Shown here piece by piece: positions 38,029-46,107 of a stretch of DNA of 64,000 nt. How positions within the stretch are numbered: the first letter of the stretch is position 1; the number at the start of each line of letters is the position of its first letter. Made by a program: the position numbers and the translations under genes. Source of the DNA: Shinella yambaruensis. Lineage in GTDB: Bacteria > Pseudomonadota > Alphaproteobacteria > Rhizobiales > Rhizobiaceae. The DNA is taken from contig NZ_JALJCK010000015.1 in the NCBI RefSeq assembly GCF_022899355.1, positions 62,001-126,000 of the forward strand. Reading direction: 5' to 3'. The notes under the pieces are model-generated. The model was not told where the DNA came from. It searched no databases and saw only the letters and a program-made list of their open reading frames with translations.

Positions 38029-38502
38029 TCAATCCGCAAGCGCCTCGAGTGCCTCGTCCTCCAGGCGGAAGAACAGCTTTTCCGGTTTGGGCGCGCCACC
38101 GAGGCGCTCATAGAAGGCAATGAGACGCAGGTCGGACGAATCCGCCGTCCAGTCGATGCGGGAAAGGCCGCGGCTCGATGCAATGCGGGCCAACGCCCGC
38201 ATCAGCGCCTTGCCGATGCCACGCTCGCGCTGCGCGTTTGAAACGTAAAGCTCTTTCAGGAAGATGCCCGGCTTCAGGCCGGGGCCGGGATAGATCGCGG
38301 AAAATGTGGCAAATCCCAGCATGGCCTCTTCATCCTCGCAGAGAAGAATCTCTGCTGCGGGCGGGCGGCGCGCCAGTCCGGCAATGATCTCTTCGTGTGG
38401 CGGACAATAGACCCCGTAATGCGTCTGCATTTCCTGCATCAATGCAGCCAGCCTGGGCAGCGCCGGGTCGTCCTGCAAGAGAAAGCGTATTTCGGTTTTC
38501 AT
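38029..38502 (-). CDS. GNAT-family N-acetyltransferase
   Basis: 157 aa from ATG 38502 (GGGA upstream); an ATG at 38529 is possible. The acetyl-CoA loop is visible as ELYVSNAQRERGIGKALMRAL (RxRGIG variant of Q/RxxGxG/A), and the C-terminal strand is LIAFYERLGGAPKPEKLFFRL. The substrate of such single-domain acetyltransferases cannot be predicted. It is convergent with the quinone oxidoreductase gene and appears to stand alone. Confidence 0.88.
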   Translation of the reverse strand: MKTEIRFLLQDDPALPRLAALMQEMQTHYGVYCPPHEEIIAGLARRPPAAEILLCEDEEAMLGFATFSAIYPGPGLKPGIFLKELYVSNAQRERGIGKALMRALARIASSRGLSRIDWTADSSDLRLIAFYERLGGAPKPEKLFFRLEDEALEALAD

Positions 38503-38644
38503 GTGCGTCCCGATATCGATCGACTGCATCCTGCGCGTGCCGCGCTCCCCTATACCAGAAATGGCGGAGGCGAACGGCCACGGGTTCGCGAGCGTCTGAG
38601 CCGGACGATCCTATCGCGAAACGTATGGGTGGAGACGAGACGTC

Positions 38645-39355
38645 TCAGTCCCTCGGGCAAGGCCATGTCGCCGGCGTCGTGAGGCCTTTCGGAAGCCGCG
38701 TCGCGGTGTCGCCGCAGGCAATGTCGATTTGGGACTGGTCGAGGCCGGTCGCACGGGAAAGATCCAGGCCCTCGATCCGCGTCAGCAGCATGAACGCCCT
38801 GTCGAAGCCGACCGTTCCTTCCACGCTTGCCTTGCTCAGATCGGCACGAGAAAGGTTCGCATAGGCAAAGCTCGCGCCCGAGAGGATCGCCTGGTCGAAG
38901 GACGCGCGGCTGAGATCGGCCTTCTCGAAATTCGCGTAGCGCAGGTCGGCGCCATTGAACGCGGCGCGCTGAAGTTCTGCGGATGCAAACGAGGCTCCCT
39001 GTGCAACGACATTCTGCAGGTTGGATCGATAGGCTTCGACCCTTGCGAAATTCGCCTTGTTCAGACGGGCACCGTTGAACCAGGCCCGGATCAGGGTCGC
39101 CTTCTCCAGGACGGCCTCCGTCAGGTTCGTATCGCGCATGTCGGTGTAGCTCAGATCGGCATCGCGGAAATTGGCGCCGGTGAAGTCGCTGCCGCCCAGC
39201 ATCAGGTTCTTCTTGCTGCAGGCGCTCCAATCAACCTCGGGCGCGGGGTCCGCCCGGCAATCCGCGGCGTCGGCATGACCAAGAGGAAGGCCCACGGTCA
39301 TCGCCAGACATGCCGCGACGAAACCCAAAAGCATACCCTTCCGCAGTCCGCTCAC
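38645..39355 (-). CDS. Exported pentapeptide-repeat protein
   Basis: 236 aa using GTG 39355, which has GGGAG 7-8 bases upstream. A TTG at 39388 would add 11 residues. An N-terminal signal peptide (MLLGFVAACLAMTVGLPLGHADA) is followed by a Cys-containing link (AADCRADP, WSACSKKNL). Pentapeptide repeats of the A(D/N)Lxx type run from about residue 60 to 190: DFTGANFRDADL, ADLRYANFEKADLSRASF, ANLSRADLSKAS. These form a right-handed beta-helix. A further Cys pair near the C-terminus (DIACGD, TWPCPRD) suggests disulfides in the periplasm. Function unknown. Confidence 0.88.
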   Translation of the reverse strand: MSGLRKGMLLGFVAACLAMTVGLPLGHADAADCRADPAPEVDWSACSKKNLMLGGSDFTGANFRDADLSYTDMRDTNLTEAVLEKATLIRAWFNGARLNKANFARVEAYRSNLQNVVAQGASFASAELQRAAFNGADLRYANFEKADLSRASFDQAILSGASFAYANLSRADLSKASVEGTVGFDRAFMLLTRIEGLDLSRATGLDQSQIDIACGDTATRLPKGLTTPATWPCPRD

Positions 39356-39526
39356 CGACGTCACTCCCGTTGCAAAGACATTTTCCAATCCGACCGCACC
39401 TTAAATATGGCGATCAGAATCCGAATGTCATCAGCCAACCGCATATATGGACGCCGGATCGGGAACGCGCTTGCTGCCGGGGTTTGGGTATCTCCACATC
39501 GCCTTTGCCCCGCGGAGTGACCTTCG

Positions 39527-40525
39527 TCATGCCTCCCCGTCTTCGAGGCGAGCGGCAAGCGCGCGGGATGGCTGCATGCCGAAGCGGCGGAGGAAGAGCT
39601 GGGAAAAATGGCTCGGATTGCTGTAGCCGACGGCGATCGCCGCCTGGGTGACGTTCATTTCCCCCCGTTCGATCAGGCGGCGGGCTTCCAGAAGCCGCTG
39701 CTCCTTGAGGAAGGTGTAGACGGCGAAGCCATAGAGGCTCTTGAAGCCGGACTTCAATCGCTTCTGCGTCAGGCCGACCTCGCGGGCCAGTTCGTCGAGC
39801 GTCCAGGGGCGGGCGAGTTCGTCGACCAGCAGGTCGCGGGCACGCTGGAGCGGGCGGCGGTCGCGTGGCGGGATCGTCTGGGCCGGCTGCGTGCGGCGCA
39901 TCGCGGCGATGGAGGCATTGATGATGTCGAGGGCGCGGGCCTCGAAGGCGAGGTCGTCCCCCTCCACCATGGCACTGTCGAAGAGCGCGCGCGCGACGGC
40001 GAGCAGATGCGGTGGCACGGGCAGAACGCCGACCCAGGTGCCGTTGCCGGACGCCATGTGCAGGGCGTGGTTCTCGTCGAGATCGGTAAGGAGGTCGCCG
40101 GCGCCGAGCCTTTGCCAGAGGCTGATGTCGACCCGTATGTCCATGCCCTTGAAGCGGGTGCCCACGGGCACGTCATAGAGGCCGAGGGCCCCGTGCGGCG
40201 CGGCCATGATGTAGATACGGCCCGGCCGGTAGGGGATCGATGACAACCGTTGCTCGGCGTCGCTTCCCAGCAGCCATCCCTGTCCCGACGCCTCGAAGAG
40301 GAAATCGATCGCGACACAGGGCTCCGTTGCGAAGCGGCCGACGAAATCGGCCCCGATCACCATGTCGAAGACGGAGATCGTGAGACCCGGCCGCACGCCG
40401 AGGATCTTGTAGGCGCCGTCCGTTGAGGTGGCGGAAAAGGTCGGGTCGGCAGGGCTCGGGCCAAGCACGACCACGTCGTCCTGATCGGACTGCGCCAGAA
40501 CGCGCTGTTCCACACGGAGATTCAT
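39527..40525 (-). CDS. AraC-family regulator, PchR/RhrA-like, of siderophore cassette 1
   Basis: 332 aa from ATG 40525; an in-frame TTG at 40537 opens earlier. The C-terminal 100 residues form the AraC double helix-turn-helix (WTLDELAREVGLTQKRLKSGF; MNVTQAAIAVGYSNPSHFSQLFLRRFG). The N-terminal domain lacks similarity to sugar-binding AraC domains and resembles that of PchR-type regulators, which sense ferric siderophores. It is divergent from the MFS-receptor genes at 40633-43883. Expected to activate them when the siderophore is present. Confidence 0.9.
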   Translation of the reverse strand: MNLRVEQRVLAQSDQDDVVVLGPSPADPTFSATSTDGAYKILGVRPGLTISVFDMVIGADFVGRFATEPCVAIDFLFEASGQGWLLGSDAEQRLSSIPYRPGRIYIMAAPHGALGLYDVPVGTRFKGMDIRVDISLWQRLGAGDLLTDLDENHALHMASGNGTWVGVLPVPPHLLAVARALFDSAMVEGDDLAFEARALDIINASIAAMRRTQPAQTIPPRDRRPLQRARDLLVDELARPWTLDELAREVGLTQKRLKSGFKSLYGFAVYTFLKEQRLLEARRLIERGEMNVTQAAIAVGYSNPSHFSQLFLRRFGMQPSRALAARLEDGEA

Positions 40526-40555
40526 CTGCCTCACCAAATAATGGACCGGATCGCA

Positions 40556-40584
40556 ATATCACTGAACCTGATTACAATAGTCAA
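40556..40584 (-). promoter_or_regulatory. Promoter of the AraC regulator of cassette 1
   Basis: On the minus strand TTGACT (40579-40584), a 17-base spacer and TGATAT (40556-40561), about 31 bases before the start at 40525. The TTGACTA string recurs before the second AraC gene (45065 onward), in a similar AACTTGACTA context. Confidence 0.5.
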
Positions 40585-40632
40585 GTTTTGCGCATCGGCC
40601 TAGTGAGGTCGCGAAATGCATTGCGAGGGTTG

Positions 40633-41889
40633 ATGTCGACTGCTGTTGTGAATTTCGCCGGACGCTCGGCGAGCTGGGCCGTGCTGGGCCTGCTGGCCGG
40701 CCTCTACGCCGCCCAGTCGGTCACCGGCTCGATGGTACAGACCGCGCTGCCTGTGGTGCTGCGGGATGCCGGCATGCCGCTCGATCAGATCGGCTATCTG
40801 GCCGTGCTGTTCCTGCCTTGGGCGTTGAAGTTCCTGTGGGCGCCGCTGATCGACCGCTTCCTGAGCGAGCGCATTTGGATCCTTTCCTGCCAGCTTGGCA
40901 TCATCCTGTGTTTCCTTGCTGCCACGGCACTGCCGCCGCAGACCCATATGGGCGCCCTTGCCGCGGTGCTGCTCGTCATGGGTTTCTTCGCCGCGACGCA
41001 GGATGTCGCGACCGATTCCCTAGCAGTCCGGGCTTCCGATGCCGAATCCCGCGGGCTTGCCAGCGGGGCATCGACGGCCGGCGCCTATCTCGGTTTCCTC
41101 ATCGGCGGCGGTCTCTGGCTCGTCGTCTACCAGCATGCCGGCTGGGCGGTTTCCATGGCCGCCATGGCCGGCTTCGTCTGCCTGCTGACCATTCCGGTCT
41201 TCCTGTCCGGCGGTCTTGCGGCCCCGAGGAGCAAGATGGCTTCGACCAGCCGCATGGCGGGCCTCAGGCGGACGATCACGAACCGCGCCCTGATGCACGG
41301 CCTGGCCTTCCTCGTGGTCTATCAGGTCGGCCTCCGCATGGGATCGGCGCTTACCGGACCCTATCTCGTCGACAAGGGCATTGCACTCGACACGATCGGC
41401 CTTTTGCGCGGCGCCGGTGGTGCGGTCGCCGGCTTCATCGCCTCCTCGCTCGGTGCTCTCCTCGTGCAGGCGGCGGGCATCCCGCGGTCGATCGTGATCG
41501 CGGCCATGCTCAATGTCCTTCTGCTCGCAGCGCTCGGCCTTGCCGAATTTACCGGATCGGCCACGCCGATGTTCGCCCTCGGCCTCCTGCTCGTGCAGGT
41601 CGGGGCCGTCGCCTTCTCCTTCGTCGCGCTCTATGCGGCCATGATGAACTGGTGCAATCCGGAACAGACGGCGACGGACTTCGCCGCGCTCCAGAGCATC
41701 GACGCGATCCTTGCCATTGCCGCGTCCTCCGTTGCCGGCGTGCTCGGCAGCGCCTTCGGCTATGGCTGGCTGTTCGCCGCCTCGGCGGTCTTCATCCTCG
41801 CCGCCATTCTCCTCGCTCCCCGTACGCTCGGCGCCTCCGCCCGGATGGCGCAGGGCCTCGCACTTCCAGAAAAGGTATCGGAACCATGA
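40633..41889 (+). CDS. MFS permease of the RhtX/FptX siderophore-transporter type (cassette 1)
   Basis: 418 aa from ATG 40633 (GAGGG upstream). About 12 membrane spans. Family marks LPWALKFLWAPLIDRF and ATQDVATDSLAVRA match AmpG-like permeases of the RhtX/FptX group, which carry ferric siderophores across the inner membrane without an ABC system. ATGA overlap with the TonB receptor gene supports this role. A similar protein is encoded at 48215-49477. Alternative is a muropeptide or drug permease; the receptor and AraC context argue against that. Confidence 0.85.
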   Translation: MSTAVVNFAGRSASWAVLGLLAGLYAAQSVTGSMVQTALPVVLRDAGMPLDQIGYLAVLFLPWALKFLWAPLIDRFLSERIWILSCQLGIILCFLAATALPPQTHMGALAAVLLVMGFFAATQDVATDSLAVRASDAESRGLASGASTAGAYLGFLIGGGLWLVVYQHAGWAVSMAAMAGFVCLLTIPVFLSGGLAAPRSKMASTSRMAGLRRTITNRALMHGLAFLVVYQVGLRMGSALTGPYLVDKGIALDTIGLLRGAGGAVAGFIASSLGALLVQAAGIPRSIVIAAMLNVLLLAALGLAEFTGSATPMFALGLLLVQVGAVAFSFVALYAAMMNWCNPEQTATDFAALQSIDAILAIAASSVAGVLGSAFGYGWLFAASAVFILAAILLAPRTLGASARMAQGLALPEKVSEP

Positions 41890-43883
41890 TACGTCACAGC
41901 CTGTCCGGCGTCTCCTTTCTCGCCCTCGCCGCCAGCCTCTCGCCTTACAGCGCGGTGGCGCAGGACGCTGCCGCGGCATCGACGCTCGAGCCGATCATCA
42001 TCACCGCCACCAAGCGCAGCGAAGACTATTTCCTGCTGCCGTCCACGGCCGATATCGCCGATACGGACGTGCTTCTGTCACGCGACATCGATACCGTCGC
42101 CGATCTCGACCGCATCTTTCCGGACGTCAACATCCGCTCGCGCTCCAGCCGCGCCTATGCCAACTTCACCATACGCGGCCAGGCCTCGCTCGATTTCTAC
42201 AATCCGAGCACGCAGGTCTATGTCGACGGCCTGCCGCAGGACAGCTTCAACCTGACCCGCGCCCTGCCCGGCGGCCTTGAAAGCGTCGAGCTGCTCTATG
42301 GTCCGCAGGGCTCGCTGTATGGCCGTGGTGCGATCGGCGGCGTCATCAACATCGTCACCCGTAAGCCGGACAACGAAGCGCGGTTCGGTTTCGACGCCAA
42401 CCTGACGAATGAAGGCGGCGGCGGCACGTTCCATGCCAGCACGCCGCTGATCGAGGATGTGCTCTACGGCGATGCGAGCCTTTCGCTGCTGGACACCAAG
42501 GACATGTACACGACCACGACCGGCGCGGATGTCGGCGGCACGAGGGACGTCAACGGGCAGGTCCGCCTGCGTTATGCTCCGACAGACAGCCCCTGGGACG
42601 TGACTGTCAGCGCCGGCCGCGGCCATGTCTCCTCGACCGAGGAGTATTTCGTCCTGGAATCGATGCTGAACGACCGCATCGCCTTCGACGCGCCATCGGA
42701 ATACGATCTCGACACCTGGAACCTTGGCATCAATGCCGCCTACGATCTCGGCTTTGCCACCATCACGGCGCTGACCGGCTACCAGAAGAGCGATCTCGAC
42801 CGTACGGTCTTCGGCACATACACGCCGGAGAAGCAGTGGACGCTGAGCCAGGAACTGCGCATCGCCTCCAACCCCGATCAGGGCAGCCCCGTCGATTATG
42901 TGGCCGGCCTCTACTACCAGCATCTCGACTTCACGCGGACCGTGCCCATCGCCAACCAGACGTCGCGGCAGAAGATCGACTCCTATGCGCTTTTCGGCGA
43001 TGTGACCTGGCACGCCACCGACCGCCTCGACATATCGCCCGGCCTGCGCCTCGACTACGAGCGGGCGACCGCCGAGGCAGTGGGCGGCGTGAATTTCAAC
43101 GGCGACAACGCGTTCACCGCCCTCTCGCCGAAACTCGGCGCGAGCTACGGCCTGACCGACGAATGGCGCGTCTATGGTCTTCTCAGCACCGGCTTCAAGG
43201 CCGGCGGCTTCACCCGCAACGTGACGTCCGCCAACAACGCCTTCACCTATGACCCGCAGCACACCTACAATGGCGAGGTGGGGCTCAAGTACCGTGACGA
43301 GGCAGGCCTGCTGGAGGTGCAGCTTTCCGCCTATTACAACGTCACCAAGGACTACCAGATGTTCGTCGACGTGCAGCCGTGGCAGTACCTCCAGAATGTC
43401 GGCGAGGTGACGGCAAAGGGCATCGACCTCAAGGTCCGCGCGAAACCCACCGAGGAATTCGGCATCACCGCGGGCCTTGCCTATAACCACACGCGCTTTA
43501 CGGACTACGACAATCCCGTGACGCCGGGCACGGACTTCACTGGCAACACCGTGCCCTATGCCCCGGAGTTCACCGCCAACCTCCTGCTTGACTATCGCTT
43601 CGAGCTGGAAAGCGGTCGCGGTGCGCTGGTCCCCTATGCCGGCCTCACCTATGTCAGCGAACACTATTTCGACGAGACGAACACGATCGGCCAGAAGGGC
43701 TATGCGCTGGTGGATCTCGGCGTCAAGTGGGAGCTGGACGACAAGGTCACCGCCGAGGCCTTCGTGACGAACGTCTTCGACAAGACCTATACGACCTATG
43801 GCTTCCAGTATCCCGGTCTTGGCAACCTCTACCAGCTCGGGCAGGGGCGCACGATCGGCGGCCGCATCAACATGACGTTCTGA
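41886..43883 (+). CDS. TonB-dependent siderophore-type receptor (cassette 1)
   Basis: 665 aa, ATGA overlap with the MFS gene. Signal peptide 1-25 (cleaved after AVAQ), then a TonB-box-like LEPIIITATKR. The plug domain (about 40-160) has DLDRIFPDVNIRSR and SVELLYGPQGSLYGRGAIGGV. The beta-barrel ends in GRTIGGRINMTF with the terminal Phe typical of outer-membrane proteins. It imports a ferric chelate or similar compound through the outer membrane. No TonB, ExbB or ExbD gene is in the window, so it relies on the cell's own set. Confidence 0.92.
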   Translation: MIRHSLSGVSFLALAASLSPYSAVAQDAAAASTLEPIIITATKRSEDYFLLPSTADIADTDVLLSRDIDTVADLDRIFPDVNIRSRSSRAYANFTIRGQASLDFYNPSTQVYVDGLPQDSFNLTRALPGGLESVELLYGPQGSLYGRGAIGGVINIVTRKPDNEARFGFDANLTNEGGGGTFHASTPLIEDVLYGDASLSLLDTKDMYTTTTGADVGGTRDVNGQVRLRYAPTDSPWDVTVSAGRGHVSSTEEYFVLESMLNDRIAFDAPSEYDLDTWNLGINAAYDLGFATITALTGYQKSDLDRTVFGTYTPEKQWTLSQELRIASNPDQGSPVDYVAGLYYQHLDFTRTVPIANQTSRQKIDSYALFGDVTWHATDRLDISPGLRLDYERATAEAVGGVNFNGDNAFTALSPKLGASYGLTDEWRVYGLLSTGFKAGGFTRNVTSANNAFTYDPQHTYNGEVGLKYRDEAGLLEVQLSAYYNVTKDYQMFVDVQPWQYLQNVGEVTAKGIDLKVRAKPTEEFGITAGLAYNHTRFTDYDNPVTPGTDFTGNTVPYAPEFTANLLLDYRFELESGRGALVPYAGLTYVSEHYFDETNTIGQKGYALVDLGVKWELDDKVTAEAFVTNVFDKTYTTYGFQYPGLGNLYQLGQGRTIGGRINMTF

Positions 43884-43893
43884 GGAGCCCGGC

Positions 43894-45048
43894 ATGCGTA
43901 TCCTCATCGTCGGCGGCGGGCCTGCAGGCCTGACCTTCGCCGCCTGCCTGCTGCGGCACGGCATCGAACCGGTCGTCGTGGAAAAGGCTGTCCGTGGCCG
44001 TACCGGCGGCTATTCCATCGGGTTGCACATCAACGGCTGGCAGGTCGCCGAACGGCTCGGTCTCGTCGAGACCTTTCGGGCGAAGGCTATGCCGCTCGGC
44101 CCAGCCCATCATCTCGACCGGCGCGGCCGAAAGCTCTTTTCCTATGACTACCGCACCCTGGCGAAGGCGGCGGAGGGGCGGCTTCTCGCCATCATGCGGA
44201 GCGATTTTCACGAGATCCTGACCGATGCCGTCGAAGGCAGGTGCCCGATCCGCTACGAGACGACCGTCACCGCACTTGAGGACGACGGGGGCGGTGTCGA
44301 CGCCACCTTCTCCGATGGCAGCAGCGAGCGCTTCGATCTCGTCGTCGGCGCGGACGGCTACCGCAGCGCGGTCCGCGCCCTTGCCTTCGGCCCGCACGAC
44401 GAATTTCTCCGGCCGCTCGGCTACCGCGCCAGCGCCTGGCGCGTGCCGCTCGGTAAGCCGCTCGGGGCAAACTTCGTCGGCATGATGGACGTCGACCATC
44501 AGGGCGGCCTTTACGCCGTCGGCGACGGCACCGCCGCCACGCTCTTCTGTTGGCGCGACGCGCGGACCGGCCGGCTCGATCCGGAGGCACGGCGCGCCGT
44601 GCTGCAAAAGGAGTTCGGCCATTGGCCGGAGCCGGTGGCCTCCGCGCTCACATCGGCCATCGACTGGGACCAGGCCTTCTTCGACACGGTCGCGCAGATC
44701 GAGGTGCCGAAATGGTCGAAGGGCCGGATCGCGTTGCTCGGAGACGCCGCCTGGTGCCTGACGTTCCTTGCCGGCCAGGGCACGTCCACCGCGATGGCCG
44801 GCGCCTACATCCTTGCCGCCGAGCTCGCGCGCAAGAACCACAGGGAAGCCCTTGAGAGCTATGAGGCCCGGATGCGGCCGCTCGTGACACGGATGCAGTC
44901 CGTATCCCGCAAGATCGGCGGGCACTACATCCCGCAGAGCACGTTCGGCATGCGCCTGCAGTCCTGGATCCTGCCGGTCATGCTCTCGCGGCCCCTCATC
45001 CGGTTCACGTCCAGCCGGCTGGCCGCGCCATTGCTGGCGCTCGACTGA
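43894..45048 (+). CDS. FAD-dependent aromatic-hydroxylase-type monooxygenase
   Basis: 384 aa. PHBH-fold landmarks: dinucleotide motif GGGPAG (7-12), the DG motif VVGADGYRSAVR and the second FAD motif LLGDAAWCLTFLAGQGTSTAM. The C-terminal GxHYIPQS segment is unusual. It follows the receptor gene by 10 bases, so it belongs to siderophore cassette 1. It may oxidise the incoming chelator to free the iron or open it for catabolism. Such a role is not established for this family. A link to antibiotic modification (TetX-like) is also possible. Confidence 0.9.
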   Translation: MRILIVGGGPAGLTFAACLLRHGIEPVVVEKAVRGRTGGYSIGLHINGWQVAERLGLVETFRAKAMPLGPAHHLDRRGRKLFSYDYRTLAKAAEGRLLAIMRSDFHEILTDAVEGRCPIRYETTVTALEDDGGGVDATFSDGSSERFDLVVGADGYRSAVRALAFGPHDEFLRPLGYRASAWRVPLGKPLGANFVGMMDVDHQGGLYAVGDGTAATLFCWRDARTGRLDPEARRAVLQKEFGHWPEPVASALTSAIDWDQAFFDTVAQIEVPKWSKGRIALLGDAAWCLTFLAGQGTSTAMAGAYILAAELARKNHREALESYEARMRPLVTRMQSVSRKIGGHYIPQSTFGMRLQSWILPVMLSRPLIRFTSSRLAAPLLALD

Positions 45049-45087
45049 ACAGGCGCACAAATAACTTGACTAACAAAGTCATATATT

Positions 45088-45999
45088 GTGATCGTTCTCC
45101 GGTCGAAACCGACACACGCGGAAGCCGGCCGCCGGCCGGCCGCGATGCTGCTCGTGCCTGCGGAGAATGCCGTGGAGATCATCCGCGCCTGTGGCCTCAA
45201 CATTTTCCTGGAGACATCGAGCGTACGGCGGGAAATGGTCTGGGAAAGCACAACGCCGCCCGGCCATTGGCTCGGAACGCTGCTGGAAGGCAGCCTTTCG
45301 GTCCAGCAGGAGGGGTTCGGCGAACATCGCTGGGAGGGCGGCGGCGGAACGATCTTCTCCACCAGCGACAATGTCGCGACGCGCCATGTCGTCCTGCGTG
45401 ATGGTAGCGTCGCAGCCGTCTTCGTGCAGATCGAGGCGGAAATGGCCGAACCGCTGATCGGCGGCGATATGCTGGCGCTCATCGCGCGCAAGACGCCCGA
45501 TCCCCGCCCCGCCCTGCCGGAAGCGGCCCGGACGATCGCCTGGCAGATGCTCGGCTGCCCGCTGCGGGGGCCTGCCCGCCGTCTCTACATGACCGGCAAG
45601 GCGATGGAGATCGTCGCCCATGTGCTCGACGACGCCACCATGCCGGATCATGCTTGCGATCCCGGCGGATGGTCGGCCCGCGACATCGCCCGGCTGCACG
45701 AGGCGCGCAGCATCCTCCTGGCCGAACTCGCCGCGCCGCCGAGCGTACCGGAGCTGGCCCGCCGGGTGGGCACGAATGCGAAGAAGCTGGGGGCCGGCTT
45801 CCAGGCGCTGTTCGGCACCACCGTCTATGGCTTCGTCAAGGCGAGCCGGCTGGATGCCGCCCGGCTGATGCTCGAGGGCGGCGAAACGTCGATTACCCAC
45901 GTTGCCCGTCAGGTCGGCTACCAGCCGCAGCATTTCGCCACCGAGTTCCGCCGCCGCTTCGGCGTGGCACCCACCACCATCGCCGGCAGGGCGCGCTGA
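45088..45999 (+). CDS. AraC-family regulator of siderophore cassette 2
   Basis: 303 aa from GTG 45088. ATG 45145 would shorten it by 19 residues, and the sequence does not decide. The C-terminal double helix-turn-helix is SVPELARRVGTNAKKLGAGF and SITHVARQVGYQPQHFATEFRRRFG. It shares the PchR-like layout of the regulator at 39527-40525. It transcribes toward the receptor gene at 46108 and lies 39 bases after the monooxygenase gene. Probably activates the receptor-MFS-methyltransferase-cupin operon in response to a ferric siderophore. Confidence 0.88.
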   Translation: MIVLRSKPTHAEAGRRPAAMLLVPAENAVEIIRACGLNIFLETSSVRREMVWESTTPPGHWLGTLLEGSLSVQQEGFGEHRWEGGGGTIFSTSDNVATRHVVLRDGSVAAVFVQIEAEMAEPLIGGDMLALIARKTPDPRPALPEAARTIAWQMLGCPLRGPARRLYMTGKAMEIVAHVLDDATMPDHACDPGGWSARDIARLHEARSILLAELAAPPSVPELARRVGTNAKKLGAGFQALFGTTVYGFVKASRLDAARLMLEGGETSITHVARQVGYQPQHFATEFRRRFGVAPTTIAGRAR

Positions 46000-46107
46000 C
46001 CCGATAGTCCGATTCCCGAACGTCTTTGCCGCGATCCCGAACGGTCGCGCAATTGTGCCGCCGGCCGGGCGCATGCGAAGACCCTCACAAACATGAGGGA
46101 TTTGATC

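Noticed and set aside
40818..41885. Upstream extension in frame with the TonB receptor, giving a 1021-codon frame
   Set aside because: The first part is the wrong frame of the MFS gene. The receptor has its own signal peptide from ATG 41886 with an ATGA overlap.
42078..43964. Minus-strand 628-codon frame antisense to the first TonB receptor
   Set aside because: Antisense of a well-supported receptor gene, with no protein family features.
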